DNA of 43,426 bases from Bacteroidota bacterium. Its GTDB lineage: Bacteria > Bacteroidota > Bacteroidia > Chitinophagales > Chitinophagaceae. Positions 8,342 through 17,055 of the stretch are shown here, in pieces. The position numbers were made by a program, and so were the translations under genes. The stretch spans positions 1-43,426 of the forward strand of contig JAUZOD010000036.1 of assembly GCA_030706635.1 (NCBI GenBank), given 5' to 3'. How positions within the stretch are numbered: position 1 is the stretch's first letter; each line of letters opens with the position of its first letter. Under the pieces are notes generated by a model. It did no database searches and was not told the origin of the DNA. It saw only the letters and a program-made list of their open reading frames with translations.

Positions 8342-8750
8342 GAATGATCCGTTTTTCGGCTGAAAAATGAGCTGAAGAATGATGTCAAAAACACCTCCAT
8401 AATAGGCGGTGTTTTCATCTCAGGTCAATAAAGATATCCGCTTTTCCGAACTAACGTTTTTTTAATTCAGCGATTTTCATGCCCGGGCGCAGAAGACAAG
8501 GTTATCCGGTTGTTTTGAAGTAGTGCGGCGTTTCCCTCAATCTCCGTTCTGAGCATAACAGTTCCTGGTGGCGGCCGACCATTTGAATGGGTTTAGGAAA
8601 TTCAACCATCGGCGGATTAGGAATGCGATATTGGGTATTTATTTCCGCAAATTTTTTGTTCTTTTTTAAAGCCTTTGGGCCAGATAGCAAAACAAAAGGC
8701 AGTAAAATCAAAGAAACAAAACTTATATTTAGAATTCTTAAAATAGCAAT
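8342..8750. other. Divergent intergenic region between kaiC and the histone-like gene
   Basis: A 409-base gap between two divergent genes, so it should hold both promoters. One hairpin is visible at 8388-8415, entered separately. Possible Bacteroidota -7 elements with one mismatch to TAnnTTTG are TATATTTA at 8724-8731 (plus strand, 20 bases before the histone-like start) and TATCTTTA on the minus strand near 8430-8440. Neither has a convincing -33 TTG, so I do not call promoters. Open frames crossing the region, including one of 119 codons on the minus strand that overlaps the histone-like gene, show no family motif and are judged non-coding. Confidence 0.5.
8388..8415 (-). promoter_or_regulatory. 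Hairpin in the presumed kaiC 5' untranslated region
   Basis: AAAACACC (8388-8395) pairs with GGTGTTTT (8408-8415). After a T/C mismatch two further C-G pairs close a six-base loop (8399-8404). On the minus strand the stem ends in a run of T, so it has the shape of a weak intrinsic terminator placed 47-74 bases upstream of the kaiC start. It could be an attenuator, a transcript-stabilising element, or the terminator of a short upstream transcript. No leader peptide is obvious. Confidence 0.4.
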
Positions 8751-9149
8751 ATGGCAAATAGAAAACGAAATACAGCTGCAGCACCTGAAAAGACCTTTTT
8801 TGAAAGATTGGGAGATCAGGCGGCACACGTAAAAGAAGAATTGGTTGCCGGTAAAGATCATCTCGTGGAGATTGCGGGTGATGCCTTTGATTCCGTAAAG
8901 ACCAGTATTCAGGAATTCAAGGATAGAAAAACCAGTGCTAAAAAGGCAAGGCGTCCAAAAAAAGCCGTCAAAAAAACGGCAAAAACTGCGACTGCAAGAG
9001 CCGCTAAACCAGCAGCAAAAAGAGCAGCTTCTGCTCCCTGGCGGAAGCCAATAAAGAAAACAGCAAAGAAAGCTGTTTCTAAAAAAGTGGTTCCTAAGAA
9101 GTCAACTAAGCCCGTTAAGAAAGCAGCGGGAAAATCCCGAAAAAGATAA
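8751..9149 (+). CDS. Histone H1-like Lys/Ala-rich DNA-binding protein
   Basis: A 132-residue, very basic protein. Residues 12-58 form a mixed-charge amphipathic segment (EKTFFERLGDQAAHVKEEL, then EIAGDAFDSVKTSI). Residues 60-132 are almost wholly Lys, Ala, Arg, Pro, Thr and Val, with repeated KKxxKK and AAKPAAK patterns like the C-terminal tail of eukaryotic H1 and the bacterial HctA/BpH1-type nucleoid proteins. Such tails bind DNA or RNA through charge. Its ATG at 8751 is preceded by an A/T-rich stretch. It is divergent from kaiC; a functional tie to the Kai operon is only suggested by position. The amphipathic N-terminal part is also reminiscent of YtxH-like or phasin-like stress proteins with a basic tail. 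Confidence 0.85.
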   Translation: MANRKRNTAAAPEKTFFERLGDQAAHVKEELVAGKDHLVEIAGDAFDSVKTSIQEFKDRKTSAKKARRPKKAVKKTAKTATARAAKPAAKRAASAPWRKPIKKTAKKAVSKKVVPKKSTKPVKKAAGKSRKR

Positions 9150-9224
9150 TTCCACCAGGAGGAAATTATTGTCATCAGCATTTCGGTCAAATAAACGTCC
9201 GGGTTGCAGGATGATCCAGTCTGT

Positions 9225-9659
9225 TTAATCAGCGTTTGCAGATATTTGTTTGAATTTTTTTAAATCGGCCAGGTCTGCCGTTGAAAGCAATTCGTTGTTA
9301 TCGTATTTGGATTTGAGAAACAATACCCTTTTGTGATTTGGATATTTGAGTAATATCTCTGCGATCATCTGACCGGTGCTTTCTTCTTTTTTAAATGGCG
9401 TGGTTGCTGCCGGCGGTTCTGCCTTATGTCTGGCGGGCATTTTTTTTATAATGAGTTCTATGGCAGCCAGCTTCCCCGGAGGAAGTTCTTTTATAAGGGA
9501 GGCTTTTCCATAAAGTCCCTGCAATTGTTTCCTGCTCAAACTTCCCCTCTCGAGATATTGTTTGTAAAGGCTTATGATAAATGAAGAAACAGGATAGGCC
9601 AGAATACATGCTTCCAGCACTTCGTTTACAGCATCAATCCTTGGTTTTCGCTTAATCAT
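9225..9659 (-). CDS. Hypothetical protein with two copies of one helical motif
   Basis: A 144-residue protein. The frame is open further upstream to 9830, but those residues are a poor sequence; the ATG at 9659 (MIKRKPRIDAVNEVLEAC) is the likely start. It appears to contain an internal duplication: AYPVSSFIISLYKQYLERG + SLSRKQLQGLYGKA in the first half and KYPNHKRVLFLKSKYDNNE + LLSTADLADLKKFK in the second share a pattern of Tyr-Pro, hydrophobic helix, Tyr, short linker, Leu-Ser, hydrophobic helix. A Pro/Ala/Lys linker joins them. No signal peptide or catalytic motif is visible. I recognise the style as a recurrent Bacteroidota hypothetical but cannot name a function. It converges with the histone-like gene (75 bases between the stops). 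Confidence 0.75.
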   Translation of the reverse strand: MIKRKPRIDAVNEVLEACILAYPVSSFIISLYKQYLERGSLSRKQLQGLYGKASLIKELPPGKLAAIELIIKKMPARHKAEPPAATTPFKKEESTGQMIAEILLKYPNHKRVLFLKSKYDNNELLSTADLADLKKFKQISANAD

Positions 9660-9868
9660 GGGAACCTGCAGCCCTATTGCAAATGTAAATATACGTTCCG
9701 CAAAAACATCTTTTGATATTCCGGCACCGATACAGGCAGTTGTTCCTTCCCTGCCCGGGGATACGAAACGGTGGTGTTGGATGGCACTCGCGGAGGGCTG
9801 CGAACAGGTGCAGATGGGTAATATGACCAACTTAAAATATAACAGTACTTATTTCCAGCCGGTATCCG

Positions 9869-12049
9869 TCAATGATCAGCCGGCTTACGAAGTGGTGAAT
9901 ATGGAGTAATCATTTCTATCTCGTATAATTTACCGTCGTAGGGTTGATCCATTTTCACCGGGAAACCTTTCTCCGCAAGATCCTTGCCGGACATACTGAT
10001 GACCGGAGTCTGATTCGGGGCCAGTTTTATCTGGTACTGCCGGTTATACTCAAGTCCCGGCACAGAAACGATGCGGGTATTATCCAGCGATCCCTGTTTG
10101 AAAATACCTATTATTCCGCCTTTTTTTGTATCCGTGTTTATACGGGACCATCCATCCCAGCCCCCTTCCACGGGCTCCGCAAAACCAGGCAGGTCCTGCC
10201 GGTACAAATCATACTGATATTTGTGTTTTACTGCTGATATCCAATCGCCCCACCGTTTTATTTCCGCGCGCTTTTTAGCTGATAATTCGCGTGGATCTCC
10301 AAGCACTATGGGAAACGAACCGATAAGTGTTTTCAGTTCGTTCACAAAATCGGGATTGTCCATAGTCAGGTTTCCAATGATCAGGGAGGAAGCCGGAACG
10401 GCTGGTGATTTCCACCAGGTCAGATCGCGGACACGGTAAGCGCCTATGGGAAAGGGTTCTCCTATATTGGTCAGCCAGTTTCCCTCAGCATGTTCCAGAA
10501 AGGCATAGTCAATAAGTTGTAATTTGCCTTCTGTTTCGAAGGTGCAATCAATATACAGATCGGGTGCTTGTTTGTGCAACGCATCAAAAAGATTAAACAG
10601 GTTGTTGTAAATAACCCAAAAAGATTCTTCCCGGTCTTTGTGATCAGGATGATTTTTAGCGTAACAGCCTGATTTATTAATTTCATTAAAATAAGCGCTG
10701 GTCACTACGGTCAGGTCAACTTTGATAAATCTCAATCCCAGGTCTTTGACAAGTTCTAAGATTTTTGCCTGGATATAATTTTTCCATCCTGTACCAAAAC
10801 ACATCGTATGCAGATCGTTCTCGTACGTGCTATGCAGATCAGCCGGATGACCCTGTTCGTCCTGAACGGCCCATTCGGGATGTTGCTTAAAAACAGCTGA
10901 CGCAGAAGCCGCTGATCCCACGCTGATCCATAAACCCGGCTCCATGCCCAATCTGCGGATAGTGTCAAATACCGGCTTTAAACCATTTGGAAATTTTATT
11001 TTGTCTATGATCCAGTCACCGGTATTGTCTATCCATTCTATTTTTTTCCCAATGTTTCCTGCCGTAGTGTGCCAGCCGCAATCCACTTCAAACTGGCGGA
11101 TTCCGCTCGATGCTGCAGCTTTAGCCAGACTGATGAGCAGCGTGTCGCTGATGTCGGAACCGAAGGGACGGTAATTATTGTACATAAATTCGGGCCGGTT
11201 GCTGGTTTCGAAAATCCGTAATCCCATGTATTTCCGTTCGAAAGAGCTCAGCTCATTATTCATGGCACGCCATGGATTGGAAGATTTGATATAGGGGATC
11301 AGGAATACCCGGGGACTGGTCCAGCTTTCTCCGGGCCTGATATATTTGCGAAAAGGGTAGAGGTCATTGCTGTGGGTGAGCCCGATATCCGCATTATCTC
11401 CCAGGGTGGCGTAGTCAATCCGTTTCAACACGCCGGGCGCTTCATTACCCAATAATATGCCGGCATTGTTGCTGTAAGAATGAATGGCCAGCAGCGGGTC
11501 GTCCCAGTTGCCGATATAGGTGCCTAAATGTTTCTGCCGTCCGTAATTGGTATAAACAACAGATTCCACATAACTAAAGCCTAGTCTTAATTTCTCCACG
11601 TCAACGGATTCGAGCTTGATTTCTTTCGCCGTCTGGTTTGATATTTGGATTTGCTTCCGGATCACCGGAAGATCCGGATATAAAAGATAGGTTATGGCTA
11701 GGCCAATGCCTTTCAGATTGCCCGTTCCATTCAGGTTGACAACAACGCCGTCACCGTGCTGATCATCTTTTCCGGGTTTCATGGAAGCCAGTTGCCAGCC
11801 CGATGATCCGTCATAATTTTCGTCATTCAGCGCAAAAGAAAATTCACCTGATTCACCGGTATCGAAATTCAGATCATCTCCTTTTAACTTGAGGCTCCGG
11901 GTGATGATCTTATTTTCTTCGAGAACGAGTTCCCGCCTGACGACGCCGTTATCGAGGATCAGCTGATTCCCTTTCCAGGAGGCAAATGGTTGCGCTGAAG
12001 TAAAAAGATGGACGAATAGCAACGAAAGCAGAATGATAGCAGGTTTCAT
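9869..12049 (-). CDS. Secreted GH36-type alpha-galactosidase
   Basis: A 726-residue enzyme with a signal peptide (MKPAIILLSLLFVHLFTSAQ). An N-terminal beta-sandwich (about 25-260) precedes the (beta/alpha)8 barrel, with the family features FEVDCGWH, GLWISVGSA, and FIKVDLTVV, whose Asp is the likely nucleophile equivalent to the KxD motif of clan GH-D. A C-terminal beta domain follows (about 640-715). It would release alpha-linked galactose, or alpha-GalNAc, from oligosaccharides in the periplasm or outside the cell; the exact sugar cannot be told from sequence. The gene is divergent from the GH20 gene (174 bases between the starts), so both may share a regulatory region. The length agrees with bacterial GH36 enzymes. 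Confidence 0.88.
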   Translation of the reverse strand: MKPAIILLSLLFVHLFTSAQPFASWKGNQLILDNGVVRRELVLEENKIITRSLKLKGDDLNFDTGESGEFSFALNDENYDGSSGWQLASMKPGKDDQHGDGVVVNLNGTGNLKGIGLAITYLLYPDLPVIRKQIQISNQTAKEIKLESVDVEKLRLGFSYVESVVYTNYGRQKHLGTYIGNWDDPLLAIHSYSNNAGILLGNEAPGVLKRIDYATLGDNADIGLTHSNDLYPFRKYIRPGESWTSPRVFLIPYIKSSNPWRAMNNELSSFERKYMGLRIFETSNRPEFMYNNYRPFGSDISDTLLISLAKAAASSGIRQFEVDCGWHTTAGNIGKKIEWIDNTGDWIIDKIKFPNGLKPVFDTIRRLGMEPGLWISVGSAASASAVFKQHPEWAVQDEQGHPADLHSTYENDLHTMCFGTGWKNYIQAKILELVKDLGLRFIKVDLTVVTSAYFNEINKSGCYAKNHPDHKDREESFWVIYNNLFNLFDALHKQAPDLYIDCTFETEGKLQLIDYAFLEHAEGNWLTNIGEPFPIGAYRVRDLTWWKSPAVPASSLIIGNLTMDNPDFVNELKTLIGSFPIVLGDPRELSAKKRAEIKRWGDWISAVKHKYQYDLYRQDLPGFAEPVEGGWDGWSRINTDTKKGGIIGIFKQGSLDNTRIVSVPGLEYNRQYQIKLAPNQTPVISMSGKDLAEKGFPVKMDQPYDGKLYEIEMITPYSPLRKPADH

Positions 12050-12223
12050 GGTTTTTAATTTAGTCCGAAGGCCTGATGAGTGTAAAGTAAAATTATTTAT
12101 TCATTGACTGACGGGGCGATCATTTTAAAATAAATGCTTCAGGTAGAGAAAAGTTTAATAAATTTCAATCTTGATTTGCTGAAAAACACCTGAGTAAAAA
12201 ATCAAAAACATAAAATCTTTGTG

Positions 12224-14110
12224 ATGGCAAAAACAAAACGGCTTCTATTTCTGTTTTTTCTGCTTTTGGTGTTCTCTCAAAAGAATCTTCGGGCGGCAAA
12301 CGAAACGGGCATTCACATTATTCCGGAACCCGTAAGCGTGACAGCGAAACCCGGTCAGTTCATACTCGACCAGAAAGTGTCGCTGCAAATGACTGCCGAG
12401 GACAGGTCCCTTAGCGAAACAGCCCAATGGTTCAGGACTCAGCTGGCGCAGGTAACCGGGATATCCATCCCGGAAAGAAAATCAGGTGGCAGAGCCATTC
12501 AGTTACACCTGATAACAGATGGAAGCAAAAGCAGCCTGGGCACGGAAGGATATCATTTAACTGTCAGCCCTTCCGTCATATCATTAAGTGCAAACAGCGC
12601 CGCTGGCATTTTCTATGGCATGCAGACCATCCTCCAATTATTGCCGGAAGATGCGAGTGCCCGTGAGGGTAAGAAAAGCCTGGACCTGCCCTGTGCTGAT
12701 ATTACAGACTATCCGCGTTTCGGCTGGCGGGGATTGATGCTTGACGTAAGCCGTCATTTCTTCACAAAACAGGAAGTGGAAAGATATCTTGATGAAATGG
12801 TCATGTACAAGTTCAATACTTTGCACCTGCATCTCAGTGATGATCAGGGCTGGCGTATAGAAATAAAGAGCCTTCCGCAGCTGACGCGTGTGGGCGCCTG
12901 GCGGGTGAAGCGGATAGGCGGCTGGGGGGAATCCTTACCGGCACTGGCGCAGGAGCCCGCCACAGACGGTGGTTTTTATACACAGGATGACATGCGCGAA
13001 ATTGTTCACTACGCGCAGGTCCGCCATGTGACCATCCTGCCCGAGATAGATATACCCGCGCACAGTCTCGCCCTGATTGCTTCCTATCCCAATCTCTCCT
13101 GCACCCAGTTGCCTTACAGCGTTAACGCCGGATTTAAAACACCGGTCCGGGATGATAATGCGTTGTGTATTGGTAACGACTCCGTTTATCTCGTGCTGGA
13201 TAAGATATTTACCGAGCTGGCAGCGATCTTTCCTTCTGAATATATCCATATCGGTGGCGATGAAGCCTATAAGGGTTTTTGGGCAGATTGTCCGAAGTGT
13301 AAGAAACGGATGCAGGATGAACATCTGAAAGATGTAGAGGAACTTCAAAGTTATTTTATTAAAAGAGTGGAAAAAATATTGCAGAGCAAGGGAAAAAAAC
13401 TGATTGGCTGGGATGAGATCCTCGAAGGTGGTTTGGCGCCCGACGCCACCGTCATGAGCTGGAGAGGCATGAAAGGCGGAATACAGGCTGCAAAAATGAA
13501 CCATCATGTGGTGATGTCGCCCTGGGATTTCACCTATCTCGATCTGTATCAGGGAGAGCCCAGTGCGGAGCCGCCGACGTATGGCATGTGCCGGTTAAGC
13601 GCTTCCTATAATTATGATCCGGTTCCCGACAGCGTGGACGAAAAATTTATTTTAGGGGGGCAGGGGAATTTATGGACGGAAAGAGTACCCAATTTCCGGC
13701 ATGCGGAATATATGACCTGGCCCCGGGGACTCGCGCTCGCAGAAGTTTACTGGAGCCCGAAAGCTAGCCGGAACTGGGATGATTTTGTTGTAAGGATGGA
13801 ATCGCAGTTCCCACGCCTGGATGCTGCAGGAATCAAGTACGCACGCAGTGTTTATAACGCCATCTGCACACCGGTGCAAACAAAAGATGATGAATTGGAA
13901 GTGAAACTGTCCACTGAAATAAAGGGCCTTGATATGTATTATTCTTTTGACGGTACTTTTCCCGATGCCTGGTATCCTAAATATAAAGGAGAGCCCATAA
14001 AATTTCCGCCGGGATCCACTAACCTGAATGTGATCACTTACAGGGATGGTAAACCCATCGGAATGCAGGTGAGCGTAAAGAAAGAGGAACTCCAGAGCAG
14101 GCTGAATTAA
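12224..14110 (+). CDS. Secreted GH20 beta-N-acetylhexosaminidase
   Basis: A 628-residue enzyme from the ATG at 12224; a GTG at 12221 directly before it is also in frame. Signal peptide (to about ANETG), then a GH20b-type N-terminal domain (about 28-150; IIPEPVSV, YHLTVSPSVISLSA) and the catalytic barrel (about 155-500). The Asp-Glu pair for substrate-assisted catalysis is Asp346-Glu347 in HIGGDEAYKGFW; the substrate-shaping WRGLMLDVSRHFF and LHLHLSDDQGWRIEI blocks are present. The C-terminal domain (about 550-628, YYSFDGTFPD) resembles the small beta domain found at the end of many hexosaminidases. It removes terminal GlcNAc/GalNAc. The GH29 gene follows after 27 bases, so the two are probably cotranscribed. 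Confidence 0.94.
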   Translation: MAKTKRLLFLFFLLLVFSQKNLRAANETGIHIIPEPVSVTAKPGQFILDQKVSLQMTAEDRSLSETAQWFRTQLAQVTGISIPERKSGGRAIQLHLITDGSKSSLGTEGYHLTVSPSVISLSANSAAGIFYGMQTILQLLPEDASAREGKKSLDLPCADITDYPRFGWRGLMLDVSRHFFTKQEVERYLDEMVMYKFNTLHLHLSDDQGWRIEIKSLPQLTRVGAWRVKRIGGWGESLPALAQEPATDGGFYTQDDMREIVHYAQVRHVTILPEIDIPAHSLALIASYPNLSCTQLPYSVNAGFKTPVRDDNALCIGNDSVYLVLDKIFTELAAIFPSEYIHIGGDEAYKGFWADCPKCKKRMQDEHLKDVEELQSYFIKRVEKILQSKGKKLIGWDEILEGGLAPDATVMSWRGMKGGIQAAKMNHHVVMSPWDFTYLDLYQGEPSAEPPTYGMCRLSASYNYDPVPDSVDEKFILGGQGNLWTERVPNFRHAEYMTWPRGLALAEVYWSPKASRNWDDFVVRMESQFPRLDAAGIKYARSVYNAICTPVQTKDDELEVKLSTEIKGLDMYYSFDGTFPDAWYPKYKGEPIKFPPGSTNLNVITYRDGKPIGMQVSVKKEELQSRLN

Positions 14111-14137
14111 ATTTCCGTTCGGGATAAAAAATAGAGA

Positions 14138-15643
14138 GTGAAAAAAATATGTCAGTCATTGCCGTTTTTGCTGGCCGTTATAACAACGCGGGCGCAATCG
14201 AATTATGTAGCCATTCTTCCTTCTGATACAGAACAGGAGATTGTCCGTAAAGCGGCAAATGTGGTGCCCACGCCCAGGCAATTGCGATGGCAGCAGCTGG
14301 AGCTTACCGCTTTTTTCCATTTTGGCGTAAATACCTTCACCGATAAGGAATGGGGTGATGGCACCGAGGACGAAAAAATTTTCAACCCGACGAAGCTGGA
14401 TGCCAATCAATGGATAAGGGTTTGCAAAAAGGCAGGAATTAAGCAGGTGATATTAACCGTGCGGCACCATGATGGATTTTGCTTGTGGCCCAGTAAGTAT
14501 ACAGAACATTCAGTAAAGAACAGCCCCTGGGAAAACGGAAAAGGGGATGTGGTCAAAGAAGTAGCTGAAGCCTGTAAAAACCAAAACATGGGGTTTGGAA
14601 TATATTTATCTCCCTGGGACAGAAACTCGAAATTATACGGGACCGATGCCTACAATGATTATTTTGTTCATCAGTTAACGGAATTGCTTACCCATTACGG
14701 CCGCATTGATGAAGTGTGGTTTGACGGGGCTAACGGCGAGGGACCGAACGGCAAAAAACAAGTTTATGCATTTGACAGGTGGTATAAAGTAATCCGGACA
14801 TTGCAGCCGGCAGCAACAATTGCCATCATGGGCCCCGATGTGCGGTGGGTTGGCACGGAATCGGGCTATGGCAGGGAGCAGGAGTGGAGCGTAGTTCCGG
14901 TGAGCGCATTGTCTGCCGAAACCGTTGCTAAAAATTCTCAAACATCAGTGGACATCAAATTTTCCGGCGATATGACCGCTGATGTTTTGGGCAGCAGGGA
15001 AAAAATAAGATCGGCCAAGGCCCTGGCCTGGTATCCCGCAGAAACGGATGTGTCCATTCGCCCCGGATGGTTTTATCATCAAAAAGAAGACAGCGAAGTC
15101 AAATCGCCCGAAAAGCTGATGGATATCTATTATAATTCCGTTGGAAAAAACAGTGTGTTGTTGCTCAATATTCCGCCCGACAGGGAGGGCTTATTAAGCG
15201 ATGCTGATGTAAAGAGCTTACTGGGTTGGAGAGCGCTGAGAGATTCTATATTCAAAGATAATCTGGTTAAAAGATCAGTGTTGCAGATTCCTGCGTCAAA
15301 ACAAGATGTTCCGCTGTTGGATGATGGAAATGTTCAAACGGGAATTACTTTAAAGGAAACGGGCGGGGAATATATTGTGCAGCTAAAACTGGATGCTCCC
15401 CGAAGCTTTAATATCCTCCAGTTGCAGGAAGAGATCAGCAAGGGTCAGCGGGTAGAATCTTTTGTCCTGGAAGGGTTTCAGGGCGGGCGATGGGAAAAGA
15501 TAACGGAGGGAAGCACCATTGGATATAAGCGCATTTTAAAATTCAAGGCCTGTACAACGGATCAGGTCCGCTTAAGGATCACGTCATCCCGGTTGCAGCC
15601 GACCCTTGCTGAAATGGGTTTGTATCATTCGCTGAAGAATTAA
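14138..15643 (+). CDS. Secreted GH29 alpha-L-fucosidase
   Basis: A 501-residue protein that appears to start at GTG (14138), which opens a good signal peptide (MKKICQSLPFLLAVITTRAQ). The GH29 barrel carries the expected motifs: FFHFGVNTFTDKEWG, RHHDGFCLWPSKYTEHSV and the nucleophile Asp196 in VWFDGANGEG. The C-terminal 110 residues form a discoidin-like beta-sandwich (FNILQLQEEISKGQRVESF, RLRITSS) common in this family. It removes alpha-linked L-fucose. The gene follows GH20 after 27 bases, a pair that would trim fucosylated, HexNAc-containing glycans. It converges with the phosphodiesterase gene; a weak stem (ATTCC 15647-15651 / GGAAT 15661-15665) followed by T-rich sequence lies between. 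Confidence 0.93.
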   Translation: MKKICQSLPFLLAVITTRAQSNYVAILPSDTEQEIVRKAANVVPTPRQLRWQQLELTAFFHFGVNTFTDKEWGDGTEDEKIFNPTKLDANQWIRVCKKAGIKQVILTVRHHDGFCLWPSKYTEHSVKNSPWENGKGDVVKEVAEACKNQNMGFGIYLSPWDRNSKLYGTDAYNDYFVHQLTELLTHYGRIDEVWFDGANGEGPNGKKQVYAFDRWYKVIRTLQPAATIAIMGPDVRWVGTESGYGREQEWSVVPVSALSAETVAKNSQTSVDIKFSGDMTADVLGSREKIRSAKALAWYPAETDVSIRPGWFYHQKEDSEVKSPEKLMDIYYNSVGKNSVLLLNIPPDREGLLSDADVKSLLGWRALRDSIFKDNLVKRSVLQIPASKQDVPLLDDGNVQTGITLKETGGEYIVQLKLDAPRSFNILQLQEEISKGQRVESFVLEGFQGGRWEKITEGSTIGYKRILKFKACTTDQVRLRITSSRLQPTLAEMGLYHSLKN

Positions 15644-15669
15644 TTCATTCCGCGAGCAGAGGAATCGTT

Positions 15670-16944
15670 TTATTTCTTTTCGATCCAGTAGTTGGCTGTA
15701 TTCTTTTCAGCCTCCAGCACTATTTTGTAAAATGGGGATGGTTTGCCGGAAAGATCAAACCGGGCTTTTTGAGCATCCAGCGGAACAGTACCGAGCAATA
15801 CATATTCGTCCTTTCCGCCGGCTTTAAAATTATTGGTTAGGGCCAGCCAGATTTTTACCTGTCCTTCTTTAGCCAGTGCTTTCCAGCTTATGTCCAGCGA
15901 TTCATTGTGGTACTGGAAGTTGGGGGTAATAAAAGACAATGGACCGGTAAATGGAATACCATCTACCTCGAAAGCGGGGTCTTTTGGAATTGAAATCTGC
16001 ATAAACCTGGCGATGCCGGGCATGATATCCGTTGCGGACAATTGTGGCGCCTGAAATTCCGGATTCAGATTTTTGGCGTTGGTAAAAATCCAGCTTTCCC
16101 GTTCGCGGTCGCTTTGCCCGCCATGTCCCTTTCCAGTAGCCGCATCGCGGCCGTGGTCGGTTGTTACGATGATCAGCCAGTCTTCATTAAAATGTTGTTG
16201 CCGGTACCGGATAGCCTGCCAGATATATCCAACCCTTTTGTCCGCGAGTTCCACAGCTTTGTTAAACTCAGGACTGTTGCCATGCATATGGCCCATATCG
16301 TCAGTATATTCCAGATATACCCAGGACAGGTCGGGCGCATCGGTTTGAATCACTTCAGCGGCTTTTTTGGCCACACTTTCATCAATATGGCTCATGAATT
16401 GTCTTTGCTCATCGTGTGGATAATTTACGGTATCGTTTTCCAGCCCATCGTAAGTGTAGTCAACGGCTATATCGCCGGTCGCCGGGAAGCGATCTCCCAC
16501 CAGTTTGGTCCGGTTATCCAGCCAGCTGGAAAAGATGCCTGTCTTTTTACCGGGATATTGTTCTTTAAAAACCCGGAAAATGGTTGGGTAATGGTAATTG
16601 GGATCGGCAATATCATTGTCCCACACATTGTGTTTATTCACCCAGGTTCCCGTCAGTACGCTGTTATACCCAACGGCGGAGATGGTTGGCGTTTGACTAT
16701 AACTTCCTTTAACGCCGCCGACATAGGACCTGCTGTAACCGCCGGCTTTTGCAATGGCTTGCAGGTTCGTTACGGGTAGTTTCTCAATAACGTCTGCTGG
16801 TATGCCGTCCACAATAATGAAGACAGCCTTTTTTATTTTCTGCTGGGCGGTCGCCATAACGGAAATAAACAGGCCCGCAAAAACAAATAATATTTTGGCA
16901 TAATTTTTAATTGCCTGCCCGGGGAATGAACGGATATTTTTCAT
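15670..16944 (-). CDS. Secreted alkaline-phosphatase-superfamily phosphodiesterase
   Basis: A 424-residue protein with a signal peptide (cleavage near VMATAQ). It has the nucleotide pyrophosphatase/phosphodiesterase (NPP-like) metal set: Asp46 in FIIVDGIP, the Asp pair in EYTDDMGHMHG, TTDHGRD and KGHGGQSD. By alignment with the NPP motif PTKTFPNHYTLVTG, the stretch PTISAVGYNSVLTG puts Ser89 where NPPs have the nucleophilic Thr. It likely hydrolyses phosphate mono- or diesters in the periplasm. The last about 90 residues form a beta-rich tail. It is divergent from the VOC gene (111 bases between the starts). The substrate is unknown; no neighbouring phosphate transporter is seen. Confidence 0.88.
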   Translation of the reverse strand: MKNIRSFPGQAIKNYAKILFVFAGLFISVMATAQQKIKKAVFIIVDGIPADVIEKLPVTNLQAIAKAGGYSRSYVGGVKGSYSQTPTISAVGYNSVLTGTWVNKHNVWDNDIADPNYHYPTIFRVFKEQYPGKKTGIFSSWLDNRTKLVGDRFPATGDIAVDYTYDGLENDTVNYPHDEQRQFMSHIDESVAKKAAEVIQTDAPDLSWVYLEYTDDMGHMHGNSPEFNKAVELADKRVGYIWQAIRYRQQHFNEDWLIIVTTDHGRDAATGKGHGGQSDRERESWIFTNAKNLNPEFQAPQLSATDIMPGIARFMQISIPKDPAFEVDGIPFTGPLSFITPNFQYHNESLDISWKALAKEGQVKIWLALTNNFKAGGKDEYVLLGTVPLDAQKARFDLSGKPSPFYKIVLEAEKNTANYWIEKK

Positions 16945-17055
16945 GGAATGAAAGTTAGCAAAAACGGGGAAATCAAACCTGATTTTAAGCGGATAAGCTT
17001 AATTTACATCAGGATCACCCGGAATGAAATCAGGAATACCCACAAGCCATTTATT

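Noticed and set aside
8502-8861. A 119-codon minus-strand frame upstream of kaiC
   Set aside because: It overlaps the histone-like gene antisense, shows no motif, and its Cys/Phe-rich N-terminal part is what the complement of A/T-rich and Lys-rich sequence gives.
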